This document shows positions 56,935 to 64,000 of a stretch of 64,000 nucleotides of DNA, piece after piece. The notes beneath the pieces are model-generated. The model was given only the letters and a program-made list of their open reading frames with translations, had not been told where the DNA came from and did not search any database. A program made the position numbers and the translations under genes. Source of the DNA: Gimesia aquarii (GTDB taxonomy: Bacteria; Planctomycetota; Planctomycetia; Planctomycetales; Planctomycetaceae); NCBI RefSeq assembly GCF_007748175.1, contig NZ_CP037422.1, positions 4,272,327 to 4,336,326 of the forward strand, written 5' to 3'. The stretch's first letter is position 1; the number at the start of each line of letters is the position of its first letter.

Positions 56935-57600
56935 ATGAGCCAATCAAATCAGCATAAGACGCGAGTGATGATCGTGGATGATCATCCCATCGTCAGAGAA
57001 GGCTATTCGCGCCTGATTGAACGACAGGATGATTTAGAAGTTTGCGCTGAAGCAGACAGTAAGGTTGATGCGATCAAACAAATCATAAACGATCCGCCTG
57101 ATCTCATCATCGTGGATATTTCACTGAAAGATGGTAGTGGCCTGGAATTGATCAAGGATATTAAATCCCAATTCAAACAGATTAAAATGCTAACCGTTTC
57201 AATGCACGATGAAACTCTGTTTGCCGAGCGATCCATTCGCGCAGGTGCTTTGGGATATATCAACAAACAACAGGCTCCAGAGCAATTGATTAAAGCGATT
57301 TACCGAGTTCTGGAAGGGAAAGTCTTTTTAAGTTCCACTGTCACAGAACGTATGATTTGCCGTTCTATCGGATCAGATAACTACACAGACCAATCACCTA
57401 TCGAAAGTCTCTCAGACCGAGAACTGGAGGTCTTCGAACAAATTGGGGAAGGAGAAACAACACGTCAAATTGCTCACAAACTGAATCTGAGCCCCAAGAC
57501 GGTTGAAACCTACCGAGAAAATATCAAACATAAGCTGAACCTGGAAAATGCGACTGCATTGACCAGACATGCCATCCAATGGGTTCTTGAAAAAAACTGA
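56935..57600 (+). CDS. NarL/LuxR-family response regulator
   Basis: A 221-residue protein. The receiver has M-I-V-D-D-H-P-I-V-R-E-G, the phospho-acceptor Asp61 (I-I-V-D-I-S-L-K-D-G), the Thr/Ser switch and Lys in G-Y-I-N-K. The C-terminal LuxR helix-turn-helix is S-D-R-E-L-E-V-F-E-Q-I-G-E-G, T-R-Q-I-A-H-K-L-N-L-S-P-K-T-V-E-T-Y. A histidine kinase with a matching HisKA_3 domain is encoded 3 kb downstream (60531) and is a likely partner. Confidence 0.94.
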   Translation: MSQSNQHKTRVMIVDDHPIVREGYSRLIERQDDLEVCAEADSKVDAIKQIINDPPDLIIVDISLKDGSGLELIKDIKSQFKQIKMLTVSMHDETLFAERSIRAGALGYINKQQAPEQLIKAIYRVLEGKVFLSSTVTERMICRSIGSDNYTDQSPIESLSDRELEVFEQIGEGETTRQIAHKLNLSPKTVETYRENIKHKLNLENATALTRHAIQWVLEKN

Positions 57601-57879
57601 ATACGTTTCCCTCCCCCGCTCGAAATCATTAAAAACTTGAGCCCCCTTGTCATAACCCGAATCATTATTGCATCGGTCCAGAATCATACTACCACTAGGA
57701 AAATCCCCCATAGCGACCTGAGAATTTTACCCGAGAATTTTCACGCGATCGACCTGATAGTAGTCTACTCCTTTCTTGTATTAAAATAGCTCTCACTAAA
57801 TCGGCATTCTGTTTTTCTAAAGAGGCACAAAAATTGTCTGATGCCAGGCAGCTTGCCATGATTATGTGAGGTTGAGCCG

Positions 57880-58263
57880 ATGGTGACTATCAGCCGGAGC
57901 GAATTACAAGGGCTCCTGAAGTCGTGTCCCAATTCAAAACTCATCGAAGTATTACCTGAAACCGCTTATAAAGAGTTTCACTTGCGAGGAGCCATCAACA
58001 TTCCGCTGGATGATCATTTTGAAGAGAAGACCCTGAAAGCAATTCCTGACAAAAAACAAACCATCATTGTCTACAGCTTGAATTTTGAATGTAAAAGTTC
58101 AGAACAGGCAATCCAGCGCCTTCGGAAAGCGGGTTACAAGAACATTTATGATTATGAACCAGGAAAAATTGATTGGAAAGCGGCTCAACTCCCCATCGAA
58201 ATTGGCCTTCAACGATCGAACGCATTAGAGAAGCAACAAGGCTTTCTCTCTTTTGTTGAATAA
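57880..58263 (+). CDS. rhodanese-like domain protein
   Basis: A 127-residue single rhodanese domain without a signal peptide: L-I-E-V-L-P-E-T-A-Y-K-E-F-H-L-R-G-A-I-N-I-P, then I-I-V-Y-S-L-N-F-E-C-K-S-S, with Cys71 as the only candidate nucleophile, and Y-D-Y-E-P-G-K-I-D-W-K-A. Many rhodaneses have Cys directly after V-Y; here that position is Ser. The C-x-S-S arrangement is kept, as in a related group. It is an orphan gene in a stress-related stretch. Confidence 0.85.
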   Translation: MVTISRSELQGLLKSCPNSKLIEVLPETAYKEFHLRGAINIPLDDHFEEKTLKAIPDKKQTIIVYSLNFECKSSEQAIQRLRKAGYKNIYDYEPGKIDWKAAQLPIEIGLQRSNALEKQQGFLSFVE

Positions 58264-58309
58264 GTGACTTTATTCACTGCATGCTTTCGGAGTTCAGCTC
58301 ATCGAAAGT

Positions 58310-58365
58310 ATGCTGGCACACACCCAATGCTACGGGTGAAGACGAAACCTGGTGCGTGCCAGCAT
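58310..58365. repeat. long imperfect inverted repeat
   Basis: Arms of 15 bases (58310-58324, starting ATGCTGGCAC; and 58351-58365, ending GTGCCAGCAT) pair with one mismatch around a 26-nt loop, between the convergent rhodanese and BON genes. No T-run follows. It may act as a terminator or be a small repeat element. Confidence 0.5.
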
Positions 58366-58404
58366 CCGACTTGTTCAACTAATAAACCTTCTGTTTAACT
58401 ATCA

Positions 58405-58674
58405 TTAAAAATGTCCTGCATATCCGTCTTCTACGATCAGATTATTAATGACAGACCTGACCTCATTTATTGAGAGAACTTGAGTCTGGGCAACCTGCTT
58501 TAAGAAATAGGTAGGGACTTGTCCTTCGAGGCGCACGACGTTCTGTTCTACCGCAACTCTAATATGAGACAAGGCGTCATACCCCGTTGATCGTAGAACC
58601 CGCTTAATCCGTGCGATGAGTTGATGTTCTGGATTGGGGGGTAATACAATTCGCGCTTCTTTTTGCAGCTCCAC
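58405..58674 (-). CDS. BON-domain protein
   Basis: An 89-residue protein that consists of one BON domain: L-I-A-R-I-K-R-V-L-R, Y-D-A-L-S-H-I-R-V-A-V-E-Q-N-V-V-R-L-E-G-Q-V-P and V-R-S-V-I-N-N-L-I-V. It has no signal peptide. BON domains bind phospholipids or other ligands, but this short form has no known function. It lies 107 bp after the hsp20 gene, beyond that gene's terminator. Confidence 0.85.
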   Translation of the reverse strand: MELQKEARIVLPPNPEHQLIARIKRVLRSTGYDALSHIRVAVEQNVVRLEGQVPTYFLKQVAQTQVLSINEVRSVINNLIVEDGYAGHF

Positions 58675-58713
58675 AATGCTCTCCTTAGTCGTTCATTTTG
58701 TAGATCACAGAGG

Positions 58714-58751
58714 TAAAAAGGTGCACCATAGATGAACCTCTATGGCACACC
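58714..58751 (-). terminator. rho-independent terminator after hsp20
   Basis: Read on the minus strand, GGTGTGCCATAGA and TCTATGGTGCACC pair with two mismatches around a 6-nt loop (plus-strand arms 58720-58732 and 58739-58751), followed by TTTTT (58715-58719). It lies 30 bp after the hsp20 stop codon. Confidence 0.85.
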
Positions 58752-58781
58752 ATCTTTATCAAAGCGACTTCCAGGTATGCT

Positions 58782-59270
58782 TTAAAATTTGGGTTTCACA
58801 GTAATTTTGTGTGGCTTACTCAAATTCGATTTGGGTAATGAAATTGTTAAGACCCCATTGTCGCATTGCGCCTCAACCTGATCACTGTCCACTTCGCAAG
58901 GAAGCGTCATCGACCGGGAAAAACTGCCACTCGAACGTTCGATCCGATGATAAGTTCTCCCTTTTTCCTCTTTCTCTTCTTTTCGTTCCCCTGTGATTAA
59001 CAGAGTATTTCCTGTGACCTCGACCTCAATTTCTTCAGGTTGAATGCCGGGAACATCCATTCTCACTTCAATTTCATTATCGGTTTCAGACATATCAAGT
59101 ACTGCATCAAAAGCTTGTGTTAGTCCTCCCTCACCTGAAAAACGGCTTAACAAATTATCCATCTCATTACGTAGTACCCAGAAAGGTGCACGACTCCCAA
59201 ATGGTCCAGATCGAATGATGGATTGCTCTGGCCTTGAAACTGTTCCCTTAACGGCTTGTGTAACTGCCAT
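58782..59270 (-). CDS. small heat shock protein, Hsp20/alpha-crystallin
   Basis: A 162-residue protein with the alpha-crystallin domain at about 50-150: N-E-I-E-V-R-M-D-V-P-G-I-Q-P-E-E-I-E-V, L-I-T-G-E-R, G-S-F-S-R-S-M-T-L-P and G-V-L-T-I-S-L-P-K. It holds unfolding proteins in a soluble state. No CIRCE-type element was found upstream. A terminator separates it from the BON gene. Confidence 0.95.
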   Translation of the reverse strand: MAVTQAVKGTVSRPEQSIIRSGPFGSRAPFWVLRNEMDNLLSRFSGEGGLTQAFDAVLDMSETDNEIEVRMDVPGIQPEEIEVEVTGNTLLITGERKEEKEEKGRTYHRIERSSGSFSRSMTLPCEVDSDQVEAQCDNGVLTISLPKSNLSKPHKITVKPKF

Positions 59271-59575
59271 CGAAATTTTCTCCTTAATTAAAAGAAACCA
59301 TCAAGATACAACAGGCTGTTCCAAAAAAGTACAGCGATCCTTGTTCTCCTTGTATACTCAAAGCCAACTCAAACTCTTATTTTTAAACATGAAAGAAATT
59401 TCTGCTCAACTCAAATGTATCGTAGCAAACTAAAACAAGTTTTAAATCGGAGTTTCTGCCAAAAACTGATGCAGGATTGTACTTATATTAACCTCAGGAA
59501 ACTCCCGATAAGGGAAGAAACTCGCCCCCTTATATCACCGGTGAAAAAGAACTCACTTAGGTTGAAAGCCACCAA
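59271..59575. other. intergenic region between hsp20 and csrA
   Basis: A 305-bp region upstream of hsp20 and downstream of csrA (both on minus). It should hold the hsp20 promoter. I see no heat-shock operator of the CIRCE type and no gene. Confidence 0.4.
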
Positions 59576-59788
59576 CTAAAAAGTGATCTGATCCAGCTTC
59601 TCATCCAGATCAGAGGAATCCTGATCTTCTACTGTCTGCTTTAAAGGAATCTCATTTCGCCGTATCGGGATATGGGTGGGACAGTCAATTCCCAATTTTA
59701 CTTTCCCTCCCCGAATCTTGACTACCGTTAAAATAATATTGTCAGCGATTCGAATCTGTTCATTGATCTTTCGAGCTAAAACAAGCAT
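59576..59788 (-). CDS. csrA: carbon storage regulator CsrA
   Basis: A 70-residue CsrA with the usual M-L-V-L-A-R-K-I-N-E-Q-I-R-I start, V-K-I-R-G-G-K-V-K-L-G-I and P-I-R-R-N-E-I. It binds GGA motifs in mRNA leaders and controls translation. Its own ribosome-binding site (GGAAAG) includes a GGA and could be self-regulated. The start lies 29 bp inside the end of the upstream gene. Confidence 0.95.
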   Translation of the reverse strand: MLVLARKINEQIRIADNIILTVVKIRGGKVKLGIDCPTHIPIRRNEIPLKQTVEDQDSSDLDEKLDQITF

Positions 59789-60110
59789 GGCATTCTTTCC
59801 GTGATGGGGAGGTTCGCAACATTTGATTCTGACAACAATAACGTGCTAAAAATGCCAGACGTTCTAATGTGTTCCGTTCAAAATGGTAGACCCGGTACCA
59901 GCTACCTAAATCTAAAAAATCCAGATTAGCAGCCAAAATCACTCGTACTAATTCGTCATGAGTCATTTGACGAATTTGTTCGTTCGACAAATCAGCAATC
60001 AGGGTCTGATCTAACGCCTCGTCCCGCTCTACCCACAACGTTTTATTCTCAAATCGGGAATCATTCTGCGTGTTTTTTAAAGCAGGCCCTCTTCCTGTGG
60101 TTTTCATCAT
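59760..60110 (-). CDS. protein of unknown function, overlaps csrA
   Basis: A 116-residue protein whose end overlaps csrA by 29 bp in another frame. It has a basic start, a central helical region (I-A-D-L-S-N-E-Q-I-R-Q-M-T-H-D-E-L-V-R-V) and L-E-R-L-A-F-L-A-R-Y-C-C-Q-N. The Cys-rich C-terminus (C-C...C-H-A-C-F) may bind metal. There is no signal or membrane segment. The arrangement implies translational coupling with csrA; the function is unknown. Confidence 0.75.
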   Translation of the reverse strand: MMKTTGRGPALKNTQNDSRFENKTLWVERDEALDQTLIADLSNEQIRQMTHDELVRVILAANLDFLDLGSWYRVYHFERNTLERLAFLARYCCQNQMLRTSPSRKECHACFSSKDQ

Positions 60111-60530
60111 CTTGTCTTCCTGGAATGAGAGTTTTCATGGAACCTAATCCAATTCTAAAAAACATCCCTGCCAGTGAATGGTCACAAGACTCGCTCACAT
60201 TGAAATTTAAATTCAATGTATCAGGCGTGATCCACATTTCATCATGAAAATTTTTGCCAGTGTATGTTAAAATCGTGTTAAAGTCTCACGACTAACTTTG
60301 TTACACAGCTTTTTTAATGAGCTCTTAACTGATTATCACATTACCGAAGCTATTGAATTTCGAAAACCGGAAATTCGACCAAACTCAAATAGGGAAATTC
60401 CCTAGGTATCAAATAGAGAAACAAGGATTGCTCCGGCATTTACTTATTCAAAAGCGTTGGTTATGTTGCGGAGTGCTTCGAGATCCAGAACTATTTTTTG
60501 GAAACCACATCCAGAAACGAGATCAGTGTC
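60111..60530. other. divergent intergenic region with palindrome
   Basis: About 420 bp between the csrA-linked gene (minus) and the histidine kinase gene (plus). It contains the palindrome at 60197-60219. An open frame from 60353 runs into the kinase gene and is not convincing. Confidence 0.45.
60197..60219. promoter_or_regulatory. palindromic operator candidate
   Basis: ACATTGAA (60197-60204) and TTCAATGT (60212-60219) form an 8-bp inverted repeat around ATTTAAA. It lies about 90 bp upstream of the minus-strand gene next to csrA and could be a regulator site for that operon. Confidence 0.4.
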
Positions 60531-61982
60531 ATGTACGAAACACAAAGCTTACCAGTGTTACTAGTAGAAGCAGATCCGGAATCACGTTCACAAATTACAC
60601 AAATTCTCGCAGATGATCATTACCGGGTTGACATTGCTGAAACGATCGCTCAGATGCTGGATCGTGATAACTGGTCCGATTATTTTTTGATCATCCTTGA
60701 ACAAGAACTACCAGACGGGAGAACTGACGAACTCCTTCCCAAGCTACAGAAGTTAGCCCCCAATGCAGAGTTGATGATTATCACTGCGCAGTCCAGAATT
60801 GAGAATGTCGTCATCGCTTTTCGAAATGAAATTGCTGACTATTTCGTGAAACCCATTGATCCGGATTTGTTTCGTTCCTCATTAAAACGGATTCTAGAAA
60901 AGCAGAGCGTGTCCAGTGAATTACGACAAATACAGGCACAACTCAAGGCGATTGTGGAAACGGCCATTGAAGGGGTCGTCACCATTGACCACAACGGGTT
61001 AATCACTTCTTTTAATCCGGCAGCTGAAAAAATGTTTGGATACTCAGCAAATGAAATGATTAACAAAAATGTCAGTTTACTGACCCCTTCACCGACTCGA
61101 GAGCATCATGATGAGTATATCGCACGTTATCTGGAGACCGGGGAATCAGATATTGTTGGGATGAGACGTGAATTGAAAGCCTGCCATCGAGATGGAACTA
61201 TCTTCCCCATTGAACTCTCAGTCACCGACCTACCTCAATTCGGCATCTTTGCAGGAATTATTTCTGATATCAGTGAACGCAAACAGGCAGAACAGAAACA
61301 GGAAAAATTGACGAAAGCGATTGCAATGGCTGGACAACAGGAACGTCGCCAACTGGCTAATATTCTGCACGATCACCTGCAACAATTACTGGTCGGAGTA
61401 CGAATTCATTTAGATATTGCAAAGAAAGATGCTTCTGTCGAGGCAGTAAAGCAGACTCTGGTTCGCGCAGATGAATTACTGAGTCAAGGCATTGAAGTCA
61501 CTCGCTCGTTAACGGCTGAGTTAAACCCGGTCATTCTACACGAGGAAGGCCTGGTAACAGCGCTCGAATGGCTATCCCAAAATATGAAAGAACGTTATAA
61601 CTTAGATGTCAAGTTGGATCTTGACCGTCAGGCGAATTCTTCTAATGAGCTGATAAATATCATCTTATATGAATGCATCCGCGAATTGTTGTTTAATGTG
61701 GTAAAGCATTCTCAAACAAATCAGGCATTTGTTCGAATGAGTCTCCTCTCGGAACAGAAAATTGAAATTGTCGTTTCGGATGAAGGAATTGGCTTTGATC
61801 CCAAACAGCTCGACCAGCAGATCTCAGAAGCCAGTGGAATCGGTCTCAGTAACATCGAGTTTCGCTTATCACTGATCAAAGGTAAGTTTTGGCTGGAGTC
61901 TGCTAATGGTAATGGAACAGTTGCACGGATTATTGCCCCATTTGAATTAAGAGATGCCAAAATACAGAATGAAACACCATGA
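60531..61982 (+). CDS. receiver-PAS-histidine kinase (HisKA_3) signal protein
   Basis: A 483-residue soluble protein from the ATG at 60531; the in-frame start at 60498 is less likely. The receiver-like domain (6-120) has Glu57 where the phospho-acceptor Asp should be (I-I-L-E-Q-E-L-P-D-G) and V-E-A-D at the acidic pocket. A PAS domain (about 142-250) follows, then HisKA_3 (R-R-Q-L-A-N-I-L-H-D-H-L-Q-Q-L-L, His280) and a catalytic domain with N-V-V-K-H-S, S-D-E-G-I-G-F and G-I-G-L-S-N-I-E. HisKA_3 kinases pair with NarL-type regulators, such as the one at 56935. Confidence 0.92.
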   Translation: MYETQSLPVLLVEADPESRSQITQILADDHYRVDIAETIAQMLDRDNWSDYFLIILEQELPDGRTDELLPKLQKLAPNAELMIITAQSRIENVVIAFRNEIADYFVKPIDPDLFRSSLKRILEKQSVSSELRQIQAQLKAIVETAIEGVVTIDHNGLITSFNPAAEKMFGYSANEMINKNVSLLTPSPTREHHDEYIARYLETGESDIVGMRRELKACHRDGTIFPIELSVTDLPQFGIFAGIISDISERKQAEQKQEKLTKAIAMAGQQERRQLANILHDHLQQLLVGVRIHLDIAKKDASVEAVKQTLVRADELLSQGIEVTRSLTAELNPVILHEEGLVTALEWLSQNMKERYNLDVKLDLDRQANSSNELINIILYECIRELLFNVVKHSQTNQAFVRMSLLSEQKIEIVVSDEGIGFDPKQLDQQISEASGIGLSNIEFRLSLIKGKFWLESANGNGTVARIIAPFELRDAKIQNETP

Positions 61983-62204
61983 GCTAAATAAGCCCCTGCT
62001 GTGTATCTCTCAATTTTTCTGAAATTGCAATCTACTGAACAATCGCACTATAGTTTATGGGCCAGTTTCGTCTATCATTACTTAACTGATTCATCCGACT
62101 GAAAATTGCATGATCAGTTTCAGAAATTTGTAGATTCTCAATCTGCAAACAGCTAATAATTATTCATTAACTATTACCAATAAATCTTAAGATAAGCAGG
62201 CTTT

Positions 62205-63611
62205 ATGAACCGCCCTACTAATCTAGCTGAACTCCGTGAAAGCGGCTGGAAAAGCAAAACTGTGAAACGTGAGATCTATGATAATCTGATGCACGCTTTA
62301 CAAGACAGCGATGAATTATTTCCCGGAATTATTGGTTATGACAGTACCGTCATTCCTGATATAGTCATGGCTCTGCTCTCTGAGCATGATATGCTGTTCC
62401 TGGGTGAGAAAGGACAAGCCAAAAGTCGCATCATGCGATTGCTAGTTCGCTTTCTAGATCCGGAGATTCCCTATCTTGATGTTCCGGACTCTCCCGTCCA
62501 CGATGATCCTTACCAGCCCATCACCAGCACTGGGCGGACATTTCTGGAAAATACTCCAGACCATGAAGTCCCTATTGGCTGGTGGTCTCGTGAAGATCGA
62601 TATGCAGAACGTCTGGCCCCTGGAACCAAGTTTGCCGATGTGATCGGTGAAATCGACCCTGCGAAACTGGCGCATGGCGAAAGTATGTCTGCTGAAAGTG
62701 CGCTACACTTTGGATTGATCCCTCGCATGCATCGCGGCATTTTTGCCATGAATGAACTGCCCGAACTGGATGAACTCGTGCAAGTTGGACTGTTTAATAT
62801 CCTGGAAGAACGCGATGTACAGATTCGTGGTTATCCCATTCGCTTCGATCTGGACATGCTGATTCTGTTTTCGTCCAACCCGTCGACCTTCAATCGTAGT
62901 GGAAAAGTGATTCCACAGTTGAAAGACCGCATCGGTTCAGTCATACACACTCATTATCCACATGAGCGCAGCTTGGGCATCGAAATTATGGAACAGGAAG
63001 CGGCCGTTGACCTTGAGGGTGATGTACCTGTTGTCGTTCCCTACTTTATGCGTGAAATTATTGAACAGGTTACCGTCGCTGCGCGAAGTTCCAAATACGT
63101 TGATCATGATTCTGGAGTTAGTGCTCGTTTCAGTATCGCCAACTATCGCACAATGGTGGCTTCCGCGCGCAGACGCGGCGCGGTCCTCAATGAAAAACCA
63201 GCGGTACCCCGCATCAGTGATTTGGGGCACCTCTATTCTTCGTCTCTGGGAAAACTGGAACTCGACATGATGGGTGCCAACCAGATGTCCGAACGTCAGG
63301 TACTAGACTCCATCATTGCACAAGCAATTCAGGATGTCTTTCAAGAATATATTGTCGAACATGGACTGGCCGAAATTAGCGAAATCTTTTCTCAGGGAAT
63401 TAAAATTGAAGTCGGAGACATGTTACCCTCCTCACAATATGCGGACCGCCTGAAACGAGTGCCCCCTATCTGGGATAAAGCATTCGAAGTCAATGCATCA
63501 GGCGATGAAGCAATTCGCGCCGCTTGTATTGAATTTGTATTAGCCGGCTTGTACGCCAACAGCAAAATTTCACGCTCACAGGATCATGGTCGAATCGTGT
63601 ACGAAACCTGA
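62205..63611 (+). CDS. AAA+ ATPase of the MoxR/magnesium-chelatase BchI type
   Basis: A 468-residue AAA+ protein. Walker A is the variant [10 protein letters not shown]. The Walker B region is [12 protein letters not shown], and the sensor region is [16 protein letters not shown] histidine- and aspartate-rich insert ([10 protein letters not shown]) lies between Walker A and B. Such ATPases act as chaperones with a VWA-domain partner. The next gene, 50 bp downstream, is probably that partner. Confidence 0.9.
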   Translation: MNRPTNLAELRESGWKSKTVKREIYDNLMHALQDSDELFPGIIGYDSTVIPDIVMALLSEHDMLFLGEKGQAKSRIMRLLVRFLDPEIPYLDVPDSPVHDDPYQPITSTGRTFLENTPDHEVPIGWWSREDRYAERLAPGTKFADVIGEIDPAKLAHGESMSAESALHFGLIPRMHRGIFAMNELPELDELVQVGLFNILEERDVQIRGYPIRFDLDMLILFSSNPSTFNRSGKVIPQLKDRIGSVIHTHYPHERSLGIEIMEQEAAVDLEGDVPVVVPYFMREIIEQVTVAARSSKYVDHDSGVSARFSIANYRTMVASARRRGAVLNEKPAVPRISDLGHLYSSSLGKLELDMMGANQMSERQVLDSIIAQAIQDVFQEYIVEHGLAEISEIFSQGIKIEVGDMLPSSQYADRLKRVPPIWDKAFEVNASGDEAIRAACIEFVLAGLYANSKISRSQDHGRIVYET

Positions 63612-63661
63612 TCTCTCCTCTAATCCAAATATCTTCTCTTAAGAGAGATCGAGACTAGATT

Positions 63662-64000
63662 ATGACTGACAAACGACTCACAGGCGGAATCATTCACACC
63701 TACCAGAAGTACGACCCCAAACGATTCCCTGATCCGACAGAGCCTCCCCCCGATCTAGTCTCGCCCGCCTTAAATCATATGATGTATTATGGTTCGATGC
63801 GGGAACTGACAGAAGAGGAACTTGCACGAGCGATTCATCTCGATCCCAGCCAGATTGCCGGTCTGGGACCCAGCTTGGATGCACTGATGGCGATGCTGGA
63901 AGAACGGAAACGGCATATACTGGAAACTTATGAAACAGATGGTGTACGCAAAAAAGCGCGCCGCCGCTATCATGACTATGCGAAACAGATCAAACCTCCG
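63662..64000 (+). CDS. probable VWA-domain partner of the AAA+ ATPase, 5' part
   Basis: The reading frame is open from the ATG at 63662 to the end of the window (113 codons), so the gene continues beyond it. The visible part has G-I-I-H-T-Y-Q-K-Y-D-P-K-R-F-P-D-P, Y-Y-G-S-M-R-E-L-T-E-E-E and a helical basic stretch (R-K-K-A-R-R-R-Y-H-D-Y-A-K-Q). This resembles the N-terminal region of VWA/CoxE-like proteins encoded next to MoxR/BchI-type ATPases. The VWA domain itself would lie outside the window, so the assignment rests on context and N-terminal pattern. Confidence 0.65.
   Translation, partial: MTDKRLTGGIIHTYQKYDPKRFPDPTEPPPDLVSPALNHMMYYGSMRELTEEELARAIHLDPSQIAGLGPSLDALMAMLEERKRHILETYETDGVRKKARRRYHDYAKQIKPP

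Noticed and set aside
57880..58263. Rhodanese as an inactive remnant, because Ser66 stands where Cys follows V-Y in many rhodaneses
   Set aside because: A related group of rhodaneses keeps a later Cys in a C-x-x-S arrangement, and Cys71 is in that position, so loss of activity cannot be claimed.
1..64000. tRNA, rRNA, CRISPR arrays, insertion sequences, prophage or integrase genes
   Set aside because: None could be recognised by eye on either strand; no transposase-like protein or regularly spaced repeats were found.

Overview
The window looks like a chromosomal segment of a planctomycete, probably Gimesia or a close relative in the Planctomycetaceae. This is an inference from gene content, since no rRNA or other marker gene is present. 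It carries several families largely confined to, or greatly expanded in, Planctomycetes: DUF1559 pseudopilin-like proteins paired with small lipoproteins (twice), PSCyt1/DUF1549/DUF1553 proteins paired with Tat-exported DUF1501 proteins (twice), and an ECF sigma factor beside a large Ser/Thr kinase. I found no tRNA, rRNA, CRISPR array, insertion sequence or prophage. Both ends cut through genes.

Layout. 1-9.5 kb: the end of a DUF1559 gene with its lipoprotein, a secreted Asp-box sialidase-like protein, then a LacI regulator followed by a sugar-isomerase-like Tat protein and the first PSCyt1-DUF1501 pair. This reads as a catabolic locus for exported carbohydrate use. 8.5-14 kb: on the other strand, a second PSCyt1-DUF1501 pair with a secreted esterase, all translationally coupled. 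14.5-24.5 kb: a second DUF1559/lipoprotein pair, an MsbA-like ABC exporter, a di-haem peroxidase, a P1B-type metal ATPase, two serine hydrolases and a DoxX-like membrane protein. 24.8-31.1 kb: a respiratory operon with overlapping genes encoding a caa3-type oxidase (subunit II with its own cytochrome c domain, subunits I and III fused), CtaG, a small membrane protein, a Rieske protein, and a cytochrome b fused to cytochrome c. 31.1-32.7 kb: a membrane-anchored GltB-like FMN protein.

33-46 kb is rich in signalling and stress functions. It holds a REC-histidine kinase; an ECF sigma factor next to a kinase that combines an anti-sigma-like zinc finger, a Ser/Thr kinase and a c-type haem sensor domain; and a divergent Tat-exported protein of unknown function. 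An AlkC / WYL-regulator / AlkD group looks like a DNA-alkylation response unit. A BlaI/BlaR1 pair with a clear operator palindrome lies beside a penicillin-acyltransferase-like (C45) hydrolase.

46-56.5 kb: a small unknown protein, a SABATH-type carboxyl methyltransferase followed by MsrB, convergent SelO, a GntR-ABC transporter operon, a Tat protein of unknown function and a SelA-like PLP enzyme. 57-62 kb: a NarL-type response regulator, rhodanese, BON protein, Hsp20, CsrA with an overlapping unknown gene, and a REC-PAS-histidine kinase whose receiver has Glu in place of the phospho-accepting Asp. 62.2-64 kb: a MoxR/BchI-like AAA+ ATPase followed by the start of its probable VWA partner.

No wholly new system is obvious. 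The best candidates for follow-up are the haem-sensor kinase/ECF/Tat-protein locus with its repeated TAACG-N6-CGTTA dyads, the AlkC-WYL-AlkD group with a shared upstream motif, and the SABATH methyltransferase.
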